Origin: Diphasiastrum complanatum
Taxonomy: Eukaryota > Streptophyta > Lycopodiopsida > Lycopodiales > Lycopodiaceae
Assembly: GCA_029204225.1 (NCBI GenBank)
Contig: CM055095.1
Coordinates: 60,468,540-60,532,539 of the forward strand
Direction: 5' to 3'
DNA length: 64,000 bases
Positions 38,601 to 52,700 of this stretch are shown here, piece after piece (within the stretch, counting starts at the first letter, position 1; every line of letters begins with the position of its first letter). Under the pieces are notes generated by a model. It did no database searches. It had not been told where the DNA came from and was given only the letters and a program-made list of their open reading frames with translations. A program made the translations under genes and the position numbers.

Positions 38601-41600
38601 TAGCATTCCAAGGAGATTTCAATCAAAAGATGTATGCACATGGCATCTGATCTTTTGATCACTCACATTTTGCTCTCTTAAACAATCGAGTATGAACTGG
38701 AATCTGAACTATGATTCGTCAACCATAATTCCTTCGATTCTTATCCAGTAGTACATGAATATTACTATTTTTAGAAGACACATGAGTTGCTCTAAAAAGT
38801 CTTTTCCACAAGGAAAGTTTAGGACTGCCCCAACTCACTTACGTTGCCTTTATAAGAATTGTAATCTTCAAAACTTCCTTACTCTAGACATGACACCAAG
38901 TGTCATTCCAAAGTTAGGGTCCAATCTAGAATGCGTCTAGATTCAAATACTCTTAAGTTTTAATCTAGAATAACTTAAGATTCATTGGAACTTCATTACG
39001 TGAAGCTCTGACTTTTGGTTACCCTTACTATCCAACTCCATCGGAGTTTCCGAGATAGCATTACATCTTTTCCCAACTGGGAGAAGATTAAGACCAAAAG
39101 TTTATGTGTGTTCTACGCACAAACCCCTCTTGAAATGAATCCAAGAATGACTCATAACCGTTGTGACTTATAAACAATACATGTAATCTACAGTATCAGT
39201 AAATAAAATCCTATTGTGATTCAAACAGTTAACTCAGAAGTAACGCTCCTGAATCGGTTAGCCACATTAGATTTATAAAATATTTGAATGTCTAGTTGGG
39301 GCCCAAAAACCACCCCATTCAATTTGATTCTAAATCTATTCACCCAACCTTGCAAGTTGCCTACTCCCTGATATAGAGTAAGCCCCTCCTAGCCCAGTGT
39401 GAGGACTGGTAGCATGCAACTGCTGCCAAGTGTCGGCCACGTGGCACTGACGTGGCCGACTGCACGTCGAGACCCAACTGGGGGCCCTGTCCTGCTGACA
39501 CGGTCCCTAGACTGTGTTAGGCCCGCCATGGCTATGGACCGTGCTGGGGCACACTACTCACACTATCTTGCCCTGTTGGTCGTGTACGCTGGACACGACC
39601 CTGACTGTGGTATCTGACCTATCTGTGTTCTCTAGGGTTCGGCACTGGTCATGAGCTCGTAACACTCTCTCCCCCTTAAGAACCGTCTTGGTCCTCTAAG
39701 ACAAAGTCTGGAAAAATCTTGCGAAGGACGCTACCTCTTTTCCAAGTGGCATTCTCAACAAACTGATCATTCCACTTGACCAGATATTCTCGGTATAGAG
39801 TATGACAAGTCCGTCTCTCTACTGTCAAGAATCTCCTCTGGTTCATGTGGAGGTTGCTGAGGATCCAATGGGAGAACTAGAACACTGTCCCCTACCAGAT
39901 TTTCTGATCTGGCTAAGGCTTCTCGTAACTGACTTACATGAAAGACTGGAAAAACCTTACTACTATGTGGGAGTTCTAGTTCATAGGTGACCTCGCCTAG
40001 TCTCCTACTAATGGTAAAGGGACCACAATACCTAGGAGACAACTTAGCACACACTCTTGATTTGAGGGTTTTAGAGTCAACTGGGACTCTCAAGTAGACT
40101 TTCTCACCAGTGGAGAAATGCACATCCCGTCTGTGTGGATCTGCATAATGCCTAGTTCGATCCTGGGACTGCCCAATGCTACGCTACGCTTCTCATGTTC
40201 TATCATCTGGTTTAGGTCCTCTAAAAAGTTTCTGGTTGCTTCAACTTTTTCTTGTTTAAACCCTACAGCTGTGGGTGAGCGTGGCTGGAAACCGTACATC
40301 AGCATAAATGGGCTGTTGACGTATGCACGAAGCATATCCTCCAGCACCTGATTTACCCTCTCTGTTTGACCGTCCGTCTGTGGATGGTCAGTGGTACTCA
40401 TATTAAGTTTAGTATGGAGATGATGGAATATTGCCATCCAAAAATTCCCATTAAACTTATTGTCCCGGTCACTGACTATGCCGGAAGGTAGACCGTACAA
40501 TTTAAATAGCCCGTCTACAAACAACCTTGCTAACTCTGGAGCTCTAACGGTTGTTTTGGTCGGAATGAAATGAGCCATTTTGGTCAGACGGTCAACTGTG
40601 ACCCATATAGCGTCATTACCCTTTTGGGATTTAGGCAGGCCTACTATAAAATCCATGGAGATACTCTCCCATTTACCAGCTGGTATTTCTAAGGGATGCA
40701 ACAACCCTCTTGCCTTTAAACGCTCTGCTTTGTTTACTTGACATTTCTGGCAACTGGTTACATACTGGTGGACGTCCTTTTTCATACTGGGCCAGAAAAA
40801 TTGCCTACAAAGAAGCTCATAGGTCTTCTGTATGCCTGGATGTCCTGCACTAGGATTGTCATGACATTCATATAGGACCTGCTGCCTATAATCCTCTGAA
40901 TTGGGGACACATACTCTATCTCTATAGAACAAGTACTCATCCTGAATGGAATACTGTTTCCATTTGAATCCTTGAGTCAACTGACCCTCAACCACTGGGG
41001 TTTGCTTGGGTAATACAGGCTCAGAATCCTCAACGTCATCTGACGTATACTCGGACTCATCATCATCCTCAACGGAAGCTGCCGTATTCTTGGATGAACT
41101 GGCACCAGCCCCGGGAACTGGTTCTGGAGTCTGTAATTGTCTGCTCTGGACTGAGTTCCAGATAGTAGAGAAGAATTCATCATATTGGCACTTCCCTCTC
41201 AAGGACTCGAGTAACTCATTACGAATCTTAGTAAAACTCAACTCGTTTATCATAGGCATTCTGCTACTGTATTGAATTTCTCCCGTCTATATCTGATAGA
41301 CATATCAAACTCTTGCATCAACTCTGCCCAACGAGATTTCAGACCTCTAAGCTCAGGTTGATTGCAAAGGTATCTGAGACTTTCATGGTCTGTCAGGACC
41401 TCAAAGTTGGCACCATACAAATAATGCCTCCAAGTCTTAAGGGCATGGACTATAGAAAAGAGTTCCTTTTCATAGGCACTATACCTAGTCTGAGCTGGCT
41501 CGAGTTTTTTACTCTTGAACGCAACTGGTCATCCACCGTGAGTTAGCACAGCACCAACTGCAAAGTCGCTAGCATCTGTTTCGACCAAAAATGGCTGACT

Positions 41601-44600
41601 GGGGTCGATGACTTTTGAAACTGGTGCTGTAGCTAAGGCTGTTTTGAGAGCATCAAAGCTCTCCTGCTGTGCGGACTCCCAAATGAACTCCTTTCCCTTC
41701 CCCTTAAGAAGATTTGTCATGAGAACTGCTATCTGAGCATATTCCTTGACAAATCGTCTGTAATATCCCGCCAAACCAAGAAAGATCTGAAGTTCCAAAT
41801 ATTCTGAGGTCTTAGCCAACTGAGTATGGCTTTAACCTTATTCGGGTCCATTTTAATCCCATCTGATGAGATAACGTGACCCAAATATGCTACTTGTGAA
41901 TGTGCTATTTGATTCAAGTAGTACTCACAATTTTTTGAATGCTCGACTTGTGCAGAAGCTCCGAGTGCCCACCATGGCCAGTGATCACCGTTACGTGGTC
42001 CGTCTTGCCTCAGGGTCGGACACTGAGATTTGGGATGTCAAAGTCTCAAACTTAGAGCTTCGGATGCAGGACTATGTTGAGCCGTTGGATTTCCATGTCA
42101 TGAATCTGGACCGGACTGATGTGATTTTGGGCTATGAATGGTTTTTTGGCAAATCAGACTCTTTAGAGATAGATTTTAATAATCATTCTATGGTATTGAA
42201 AGATAAGTTTGATCAAATTGTCTCTATTTCTGGAGAGACCGATGTACTTCCATCGCCGATGATTTCCTTGGCTGAATTAATTGAGAAACTTCATGATTCT
42301 GAGTATGAACTCTTTCACTTGCTTTTGAAATCTCGTATGCATTGTGATGTTGGAGATGTGAATCTGTTTTCATGCTTTAACACCGAAAATTCGCATCAGG
42401 AACAACAGCTTTTGCCAGATTTAAAGCAAGAGTTTAGTGAAGTTTTTCCGAAGCAGCTACCTTATGGACTGCCACCTGCTCGGTCGGTGGATCATAAGAT
42501 AGATCTTTTGCCCGATAGTCGTCCTATCTTCCGACAACCAATTCGGTTTAGTCAGAAGGAAGAGGAGGAAGTGGCTAGGTAGATCGAGGAGTATCTCAAG
42601 ATGGGACACATAAGACCAAGTAAATCTCCATGGGGAGCACCTGTCCTTCTTAAGAGTAAGAAAGATGGGAGTTTCCGGCTATGTGTAGATTACACGGGTC
42701 TGAACAAACTAACAGTTAAAAATAAATACCCGTTGCCAGGATGGACGATCTCATAGATCGATTGAATGGACCTAAATATTTCACGAAAATTGATCAGGAT
42801 ACATCCGGAAGATGTATCTAAAACCGGTTTTAGGACCAGGTTTGGCCACTACGAGTTTCTTGTATTGCCCTTTGGTTTGACAAATGCTCCGGCTACTTTC
42901 CAGCAAATGATGAACGATTTATTTCGTCCATATTTGGGGAAGTTCGTAGTAGTGTTTTTGGACGATATTCCGATCTATAGCTGAACACTCAAAGAGCGTG
43001 CTAAGCATCTCCGTACTGTCTTACGTATCTTAAGATAAGAGAAGCTTTATGCAAAAGAATCAAAGTGCGAATTCTTTTTTAAGGAACTTCTTTACCTTGG
43101 TAATAAGAGTTATGTACTCAGTACATAGCCCCTAACTAGTATACCCTTAGGTACTGGGCCATTACCATTAAGGGCATGTCCTTATGGGACCCAGATAGAT
43201 AAGGTTCAGTATCCTTATCCTCTAGAAGCTTCTTTTGGGCTTCTTTGTGGGTATAATTAGGCCCTCATTGTATTCATTTGACAGCTGATGATATTGACCT
43301 TCATGAGGGTTTTCGCAAACTTCTAATCGCCTCAGCTCCAGTTCTGAGAATAGCGGGATCCAGATTTGCCATTCGTCATTAACACTGACGCGAGTGATAT
43401 GGCTATTGGAGCTATTCTCTTACAGGAGGGTCAGCCCGTTGCCTTCGAGAGTAAGAAACTAATCGATGCACAGGTCAGGTACACCACTCAAGTAAAGGAG
43501 CTTCTTGCGGTGATTCATGCTTTGAAATCATGGAGGCATTACCTATACAGTAATAAATTCGTGGTTAATACGGATCATCAATTTTTAAAGTATTTTTGTA
43601 ATCAGAATGATTTGCAAGGTCGTAAGGCCAGATGGGCAGAACTCATGCAAGAATTTGACTTTGAAGTGTGGTATATCAAGGGCTCATCTAATCAGGTGGC
43701 TGATGCACTTAGTCGAATTGGTGAAGTGAACGAACTTTCCTTCACTGAGATCAATATGGTCTTTTATCTCTCCCTGAGAGGTCTTTATGAGAAAGACCCA
43801 CATTTTGGACCAATCTGGAATAGGGTTCTAGCAGTGTCATCAAGCGGGACTGATGATCATGGTGATCAGTCTGGGGGGAAGGATATAAAGGGTACTGATG
43901 ACTTCTCTATCCGTAATGGACTTTTGTTCAGGAAAGGGAAGGTTTGTGTGCCTGATGTGGATGTTGTTAAGAATAAAATTCTTTATGAATGTCATGACTC
44001 ACCATGCGTAGGACATCCCGGCATACGTCGTACATTGGATTTGGTATGAAGGGATTTTTATTGGCCAAAACTCAAGCCCTTTGTAGAATCTTATGTGGTC
44101 AAGTGTGACCAATGCCAGTCGAATAAAGCTGAACGCCATAAGGCGGGCGGTTTGTTGCATCCACTGGATATCCCTGATAAGAGATGGGATAGTATTTCCA
44201 TGGATTTCGTGGTTGGGTTACAAAGGACGAATAAACAGCATGATGCAATTTGGGTTGTGGTCGACCGTCTTACCAAATTGGCTATGTTTATTCCGGTAAA
44301 GACCACCGCGAAGGCTTCTGATTTAGCTCAGATATTTGTAGAGCGTCTGTTTAGGCTTTACGGATTACCAAGTGATATTGTGAGCGATCATGATCCGAAG
44401 TTCACCGGTCACTTTTGGTCGGCCGTATTTGCTAAATTAGAGACAACACTGAGCTTGGGTTCTTCTGATCATCCTGAGACGGATGGACAGACGGAAAGAA
44501 CAAATCAGACAATGGAACAAATGCTTCGGGCATATGTTTCTAGATGGCAATCTGATTGGGAAAAGTACCTTCCATTGATCGAGTTTGCCTATAATAGTAG

Positions 44601-46697
44601 TAAGCATTCGGCTACCGGTTATAGCCCGTTTATGCTTATGTACGGTTTTGAGCCTAGGTCACCCATCGCGGTTGAGACTCGGACAATCAAGTTTCAGAAA
44701 GTAGCGGATTTCCTACACGATATGTAGGAAATGCTACGGATTGCATGTGAAAATGTCCAAAGTGCCCAGGATAGGGAGAAACATTATGCAAATCTGAAAA
44801 GATCACCGAGAGACTTCCAAGTGGGAGATTGGGTATATCTGAGAATCCCGAAGGATGAAGTGTAATGCGTACCGGCAAGCATTATAAGTTGTCCCCTAGA
44901 TATAGAGGATCGTTTAAGATCTTGAAAAAGATCGGATCCTTAGCTTACCAATTGGAACTCCTGGATGGATCGCAAGTGCATCCCGTATTTCACGTTGGTC
45001 GTCTCAAAAAGAGTCTACGTGAAGGAGAGCATCTTGGATCTGGAGATCAGTTGGACCTGTTGGATGAATCATCAGATGTATCTCGTCTTGAACCCGAAAA
45101 GATCTTGGATACAAGAACTAAACGATTGAGAAATCGCATAGTTACCGAGCATCTGGTTCGATGGAGGGGATGTACAGACGATGACGATTCCTGGGAACAA
45201 GAAGGAAGCTTAAGGAGGAACTTTCCCAGTTTTAAGTTCTCAGGTCAGAACTTGAATAAGGGGGGAAGAATGTCATGCCCATGACTGGTCTCGGGTAGTG
45301 TGTCCACGCTAGGGACCGGTAGACCAACAACCCGTAAGTTAATTGTGACTATAAGGGAATTGGGGCCCTTATGTGTACATGGTCATAATAAATGGTTGTA
45401 GGCCTAAACACATGGTGGTGGAGTTGGTATGGGTCTATTAGTGAGTCATTAGGGAACTGGATGACATGGCCCAGATAGGCTGTAGAGGTGTCCAGTGAGG
45501 TGTCACAGTGCACTACTAGTGGTGCATGGAACTTGGAGGGTATAAGTATACCTGCTGGGCTCTCACTAGTGTATGCTTGATTTGTGATGAGTAGCTACAT
45601 GCTGCTGGTGTGACTCCTCTTTCCATGACTCTGATTGATCCATAGCTTGGGGGCTAGATCCGTACGATCTAGGTTTGGTTGGGTTGGTTTAACCTCCACC
45701 GGTTCCCATGTGTTGTTGCTTTGTATGGTATGCTTAGACTAGAATCCTGTTGTGAGGACTTTCTAAAGACCATCCACTTCAAGAGCTTAAAGTCAAATAT
45801 TCGATTGATGTGAATGATTCATAAAAGCGAATATAAAGTTCAGAATCGGCAATCGTGACAAAAGCCTTACGGCAGAAATCCAGCCCAAGTCACTGGTTTC
45901 ACGGGTAGTTCCCTCCACCAAGAGGAGGCCTTGCCCTCAAGAAACAACAAAACTGAAGAAATTTGCTATTCTTCTGGGATGTTGTGCAAGCTAAAATAGC
46001 TCGTCCAATGGTTTACCTAGTCTTCCACAACTTCTGAGCGTTTAAACTTTATATCGCCGGAAAAAATTTCCGGTTGGTAGCCCAAGTTGTATGAGTTAAT
46101 GGCTTGTAATTGTTTAAATAGATTTTGCATTTGGCTGTTTCGTTGTTTATTGCTTTGATGTAGTTCCGACACAACCTTGCCAAAGGTAGTTCTAGGGGGC
46201 CATCACTATTTGGTGATGCCGGATGAATTTCCGTGTTCTCCCCCCACCGGAACTTCATCCTTATCCATTTGCATGTAAAAACTGAAAAAATTGAAAAATT
46301 TTACGTTCAGTTAACATCATTGCAGGTATAATTGTTCATAATGAAGCAATGTCCAAAAAAACATAGTTTTTAAGACACCCGTGCGCTTATCAAAATTATA
46401 CCAATGAACTTTGCAAATGGATTATAAGCAATAAAAATGCCAAAAAAACCATGTCGATGCATCAAAATTAACTGCATAAAGAAGATAGTCAATAACTACT
46501 AAAGTGCCAGAAAACAAAAAACCGAATTAGCATTTGACTAACCTCCAGCCAACCCCCCCCCCCCCCCCCCTTCTACCTACCATGCTCAACACTTGAGTTA
46601 ACTAAAAAGAAACTCAAAGTTAAACAACTAACCCCCCCCCCCCCCCCCCCCCCTCCAAAAAATGCCCTCAGGTCTTGCGTGCAGCTCGCGAGAAGGA

Positions 46698-46740
<43 letters not shown>

Positions 46741-49700
46741 GCCAAAACGAGGGAGGTAGGCGCGCGTTTTGGCCCTCCTTTCTAACCCAGCTTCATGCAG
46801 GTATTAGGTGGAACTGCTGTTTTTTCAAGTGCCTATCATTAATTTATAGAATAGACAATCCTGTAAACCAGACCATCTATGTGATGGCTTTACTGATTCA
46901 CAAAAGCCTGCAAAACTAGTTAGTTTGAAAAAAAATACAGCACAACCTGTGAATCACCTGCAAATTCTGTAAGAAAACACCAACACTCACAGCAAACATT
47001 AGTCTTATTGAACGTCTTTTCCTGCTTTTCTTGGATTTAAGCCTAATCCGGCTCCATCACAAAAGCAAAAGACAGCCAATACAAAACACATAAACCACAG
47101 CTATGTGAAGAACAAGAAGCCATAACAGAAAAAACCAGCATAGCCTTGAATTGAAACCCTTGCTATCGGAAAAGTGCTCTTAATGAAGTAATCGGCAACA
47201 TAAGTGAATCAAGAAATCCAAAATTTACTTCCTAAATACTAATTTGAAGTGCTTAAAAACCAAATCGATTGTATACCTGGTAGTGCACGTACCCTACAAT
47301 CGATTTCACTTCAAAAAAGTAATTCCCGGGAAGAGCAAATTGACTTTTCCCCACTTATTGCTTACTCCACAGATTTCTCAAAAAACGTCGAGATTTCGTA
47401 TCACACAACGGAAAAATACCCACACAAATCAAAGGCAAAACATGCTTAGAACTGGCTCTGATACCAATATATAGTCCTAATCCACAGATCCTATTCTAAA
47501 AGCATGCCAAAATAAGCAACCACAAAGGGTACGGATGCTGGACAAACCAACCCAACCAATCCTAGATCGAACGAATCTAGCCCCCGAGCTATGGATCAAT
47601 CTCAATGAGGAATGAGGAATCACTCAAGCAGCATGTAGCTACCTATCACGCAATCAAGCATGCACTAGTGAGAGCCCAATAGGTACTTAAACCCTCCAAG
47701 GCCCATGCACCACTAGTAGTGCATTGTGACACCTCACTGGACACCTATGCAGCCTATCTGGGCCACGTCATCCAGTTCCTCAATGACTCACTGATAGACC
47801 CATACAAATCCACCATCATGAGTTTAGGCCTACAACCATTAATTATGACCATATTCACATAAGGGCCCCAAACCCCTTATAATCATAAATAACTTACGGG
47901 TTGTTGGTCTACCGATCTCTAGCGTGGATACGCTACCCGAGACCAGTTATGGACTTGGCTCATTACATTCGCCGCGTCCATTTACATTTACTTTACTTTA
48001 TGCATAAGCAGGCCTTGGGCCCTTTTTATTCATTAGTGACACTTAGACTATATGGTTGGCCTTTGACCTTATTATTCATAATTAGGCAATTTGGACATAT
48101 TACTGGAGAGTGGGGGCCTTCGTGGAGGGCGCATTATAATCCCTCCCAGTTGGGCCCTAGCCACCAGAAGCTTCCTTTTAGGGCTTCCTCTTCGCTATAA
48201 GTAGGGAAACTGTGTCATTTGTTATTTAGCTGATGATATTGATCTCTCTCTTTAGCCTCCTTAATCTCTCTCTTTCCTGCTTTCTAGGGCTAAGTCTTCC
48301 TTATGTGTTGCTTTCATAGCTTAGCTCTAGATTAACTGTGGCTTCATTTGTAACTTGGTATTAGAGCACTTTCTTGAGCATAATCTTGGAAATTTTTTTT
48401 CTTTCGCTGCCTTGCCCTGCTCCTCCATCACTGCTCCTACAGCTCCATTGTTGCCTTGACAGCCCTGCTCCCTCGTTGCCCCTTTATACTCCTTCCTGCC
48501 CAGCGCTCCCCTGGCTTTGCTCCCTCTCTTCCTTGCTGCCCAGCGTTGCTCCTCATTCCTTTCCATCGCTTTCCCTACCTTCCAACCTGTCACTTTCATC
48601 CAATATTTTCCCAATTTGCAGCCATCTTCCACAATTATTTCCCAGCCTGTCCAGTGCCCATCCTCATCCAAAAATCACCCAATTCCATCATCGTTTGCTA
48701 TTCCAAATTATCAAAATCCTTCAGCCTGTTCATCGCTGCCCCAGCCCTTCCGACTTGTCACTTTCGCCTATTATTTTTTCTGTTTCCAGCCATCTTTCAT
48801 AGTGTATCAAAAGGCTTTCCAGCGCCCATCCTCACCCACATTTCACGGAATTCCGACTCCGTTTGATATTCCAATTTGACATTTCCCTCCTGGCTGTCCA
48901 GCGCATTTTTACCTGTTTTTGCATCTGTTGATTGCTAACCTTTCTTAGTTGTGATAATATTGGTTTTAATAGACTAATTTGGGGTGACGACAAGAGTCCG
49001 CTGCCTCAAGTTTTCGTCTATTCCTTCCACTATCATTATGGCACATTCACCTACCCCGAGTGAGACTACTCAGGAAAACTTATCCGATCAGTTTCGTCGC
49101 ATGGATGATACCCTTTCTAGCCTCGTTCTTCGCTTCGATACAATTATGACCGGCTTTGCTACTATGCAGTCGCAGATTGATTCTTTACAGCCTCATGGTC
49201 CTGGTAAAGTCCTGTTTTTCCTTCATTTGGGACTCTCCCTCCATTTGGATTTCCATCTTCTTCTGTTAGTCAACCTGGTGGTGGACCATTCATTCCACCT
49301 AACCCACCTCCTGGTTTCTTTTCTATGTCCCCCACTTCCTGAGCCACACTTTGCTCGAGACTTTCGTCATAGGGTACAGCTTGCTACCTATTCTGGTTCC
49401 TCTGACGGGAACTTATTCTAGAGAATTGGTTTGCTAAGCTTGACACATATTTTCAGATCTACCCTAAGACTGATCCTCAAAAGATCCAGTTGGTTGCTTT
49501 ACATTTAGATGGACGCGCCGCCACGTGGTGGCGAGTTTATCGAGCTGATCCTGATCGGGAAGGGATCCATTTATGGCATACCTTTCGCCGTGACCTCCGT
49601 CATGCTATGATTGATCCTCAGTGGCTCAACTGCCAACGTGATACATTCCATAGTCTCACTCAGACCAGTGACCTTGCTTCTTATACAGATCAGTTTATGG

Positions 49701-52700
49701 AGCTTTCTTATCTTTTCGCAGATCTACAGCCCACTGAGCTTATTTCTCGTTACATTGCTAGGCTTCATGGTGCCTTACGTTATGATGTTTTTTCCTTCCG
49801 TCCTCCCACACTTGTTGCCAGTACTTTACAGCATAAGTACTCTGACACCCTTCCTTCCCGCTTCTCCCGACCCCGTCCTTCTGCTTCATCTTTTCCCACT
49901 ACGTCCACCCCTACACCTGCCCCTTCTGTTCCAACTCTTTCCATTGTCCCTTCGTCTCCTCGTCCTCTGACCCCCTCGACCTGCTTTTGTCCGACGTTAC
50001 ACGTCTGTAGAGTTTGCTGACCTTCAGCAGAAGCGTCTTTGCTTTCGTTGTAAGAGTCCTGATGTTACGAGCTCGTAACCAGTGCCGAACCCTGGGGAAC
50101 ACAGATAGGTCAGATACCACAGTCAGGGTCGTGTCTAGCGTACATGACCAACAGGGCAAGACAATGTGAGTATTGTGCCCCAACACGGTCCATAGCCATG
50201 GCGGGCCTAACACAGCCTAGGGACCCTGTCAGCAGGATAGGGCCCCCAGTTGGGTCCCGACGTGCAGTCGGCCACGTCAGTGCCACGTGGCCGACACTTG
50301 GCAGTTGCATGCTACCAGTCCTCATACTGGGCTAGGAGGGGCTTACTATATATCAGGGAGTAGGCAAGGTTGGGTGGATCAGTTAGTGTTTGCCCTACTG
50401 TGGTGTTAAGATCTATTACACTGGTATCAGAGCCATCTCCATCCTAGGGAGTTCAGGAGCAGCAGTAGAGAAAGCTATCAGAAGATAGGAAATGTTTCTC
50501 AGTTTCTCAAAAAAGATCAGAGGAGGATAATCGCTGTAGGTGCACAGCCTTCAAACCCTTGAAATTCACTGAGAATTTACAGTTGTATGAAGTAGAATTC
50601 CTTCTATAGGTAAATCGCTGGAAAGGCAGCAATCTATATCAGATTTCAGACATCTGATAGGAGATTTTAGAAAGGATTTAGAGTAGAAACCAGCAAGCAA
50701 GTCCATCGCTGTGGGATTAGACATCTACCTCTGAAATTTCAGAGAAATCCAAGGAAGTTTGAGGGATTTTCAAGCAAATTTTCTTAGCAGGGCCAGCGCT
50801 GGACAGGGAGGTGAAAAAGTGGAATTTCATCCCTGTTTTTCAAGATTTCTCAGAAGTTTGAACTTTGAACTTGATTGCCACAGACCAACGACCTACCAGC
50901 TGAGGTCAACTCAGAGATTCAAGCAGATTTTTGAGTTGTAAATTGAACAAATTGGGTCAGACAGGTTGCTGTCCAGACAGCGAGGGCAGGGACCAAAAAT
51001 TCCGGATTTTTCTTGCATATTTCCGGTTTTTACTCAGTTTGTTGGAGCCCCACATCTGAAATCAAATCAGTCAGCTACTCAACTCAAGCACTGGGAAATT
51101 TGGCACCGTTTTGAAGCTTCAAACTGGCATTTTCCGGGACAGCAGGTCTGAAATCTTGGGGTAAAGAGCTGAAAGGGTTCCTCTTCATAATTTCTTTGGA
51201 AGTACAGTCCTCAGAAACAGCTAAGTCATCTTTCCTTTCCCTTGTACAGTTGTAACTTAGTCTTTTAGACTTTTTTTTCCTTCAGAAGTTAAGGTAGCTC
51301 TCTTTCAGTTTCCAAGATGACCACTCCTCAGGGACCTGATCAACCCCCGGAGAGAGGCTTCGAAGAACTTGAAACAGAAGCCTTGGCTTACAGAAAAGGG
51401 AAGGAACCAATGGAATTGGAAGAACAGGAACAATTCGCCGAAGAACTCGACGAACTGGTTACCAAGGAGCAGTTTCTCTAGTTGGTAACAGAAGTGGATG
51501 AACTGAAGTTGGCATTAGCCAATTTCAAGTCCAGTGTGGACGACTCGTTCGCTGAACTCAAAAGCTTGATTTTGAGTTCCGCGAAAGGAAGCCTTCCCTC
51601 CACTTCCATCAGTTTCGGGTGAGACTTTATGGTCTCAGCCCAGTGTTTTTAAAGATTTAAAGCCTCCTACTTTTAATGGGGAAGAGAAGGATAGAAATGC
51701 AGACATTCTACAAACCTTCCTCTGCAAATGGAAGAACATTCATGCTCTTAAACAAACCCCTGACCATTTGCAAGCTATTGAGGCCAGTCTTTCCTTAGGG
51801 CCTATGGCCTATAAATGGTGGTTAAATCTCCAGGAGACTGGGCAGACTCCCCGGTCATGGAAAGCTTTTGAAGAAGCTTTCCTAAGAGAATTTCTACCAG
51901 AAAATGAACTTGATAGAGCCTGGGAAGCCTGAGAAAGAACAGTAATGGACAAGTCCCTCATCCAATATATCTCGCAGTATCGAGAAGCAATTTTAGACAT
52001 TAAAAATATGGATGATTATCAGAAAATCAGGGGATTTGTCCGTGGCCTCAAAGATGAATATAAAGTAGAGGTCCAGAGAAACTCGCCTACTACCCTTGAG
52101 CAAGCTCTCAGATATGCTCAAATCTATGATGATTCAGTAGGTAGGAAGAAGGCGAGACAGCAGCCACCTTCTGAGCAGCCTTCTCAGAAAGACCTTCAAT
52201 TTAAAAAGAAAGTTTTAAAAAGAAAGAACCAAGATAAATTTAAAAGTGAAGCTCCTCAGAAACGCCCTTCAATCATACAACCCTTAAAACCAGATGATTT
52301 TGAGAAAGCCAAACAAGAACGTTTGTGCTTTGTGTGTATGGGCAAGGGACACACAGTCAGACAGTGTCCCAAGGGGCCTTTCACTAAAAAAGATAAGAAA
52401 GATAAAAAACAAGTTCATCTTGTTCAGACTGTATGTTTCCCCAATGACTCGGCAGCTTCCGAGATCAAAGTGTATCATGAAGATCATGAACACTGTTGCC
52501 AGCTGACCTCTGCAATGCTAGCGAGACCCTTCAGCTTTGGGCCGCATGACCTAGTACGTATGGATGGGAAAGTTGGTAACCAGTCAGTAAGAGTTATGGT
52601 TGATGATGGGGCAACCCATAATTTCATCAACTACACCCTGGTTAAAAAGCTTAAACTACCAGAAGTACCTAGTTAGCATAGGTACATAGTTTCATTAGCT

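Noticed and set aside
48374-48879. Pro/Ser-rich frames
   Set aside because: Untranslated leader of E3; three overlapping frames are open only because of C/T richness.
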